Under the pieces are notes generated by a model that had not been told where the DNA came from, did no database searches, and was given only the letters and a program-made list of their open reading frames with translations. From Seriola aureovittata (Eukaryota; Chordata; Actinopteri; Carangiformes; Carangidae): a stretch of DNA of 64,000 nucleotides. Of the stretch, positions 63,940 to 64,000 are shown piece by piece (within the stretch, counting starts at the first letter, position 1; every line of letters begins with the position of its first letter). A program made the translations under genes and the position numbers. The stretch spans positions 20,553,896 to 20,617,895 of the forward strand of contig NC_079366.1 in the NCBI RefSeq assembly GCF_021018895.1, in the 5' to 3' direction.

Positions 63940-64000
63940 CTGCAAAATAAATGAATACAATGGAAGTCAATTCAGTGGGTCTATTCAGTAGTGTTCGGAA

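Overview
The window looks like a nuclear chromosome segment from a teleost fish, probably a percomorph. Genes have many short exons with GT-AG introns. There are long CA microsatellites and many interspersed repeats of types I know from fish genomes: a Tc1-like fossil, hAT-like MITEs, a tRNA-derived SINE and a Pao/BEL gag fossil. Most open frames over 60 codons here are chance frames. The real genes were found by joining exons by splice site, phase and protein similarity.

Layout: 1-20900 is gene-poor, with repeats, several CA tracts and a few GC-rich blocks that may be conserved non-coding DNA. mcub, the uniporter beta subunit, runs forward from 21291 to 35034 in eight coding exons (336 aa) after a 10 kb first intron. 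casp6 runs in reverse from 40987 to 37349 (eight coding exons, 301 aa) and is convergent with mcub. Two tandem reverse-strand group XII phospholipase A2 genes follow: a diverged copy B (42638-45543) and a canonical copy A (47638-49936). 50000-54000 holds a LINE scrap and a Pao/BEL gag fossil split by a SINE. dnajb14 lies in reverse from 61999 to 54455 (eight exons, 378 aa). The last two exons of a TTC39-family gene lie in reverse at 63141-63939.

The order mcub(+), casp6(-), pla2g12a(-) matches, from memory, the human 4q25 order MCUB, CASP6, PLA2G12A; dnajb14 belongs to human 4q23. The genes form a conserved linkage group, not a pathway: MCUb damps mitochondrial calcium uptake, caspase-6 is a protease, PLA2G12 proteins are secreted lipases, and DNAJB14 is an ER-membrane Hsp70 co-chaperone.

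The most unusual structure is the phospholipase locus. A duplication of about 5 kb made two genes, and copy B then gained three extra tandem copies of its signal-peptide first exon. All keep a phase-compatible donor, but they differ in start codon and in a cysteine pair. Other points are a GC-AG intron just after the mcub pore exon, a DVME pore motif, altered processing sites in casp6, and a datable SINE-in-gag nest.
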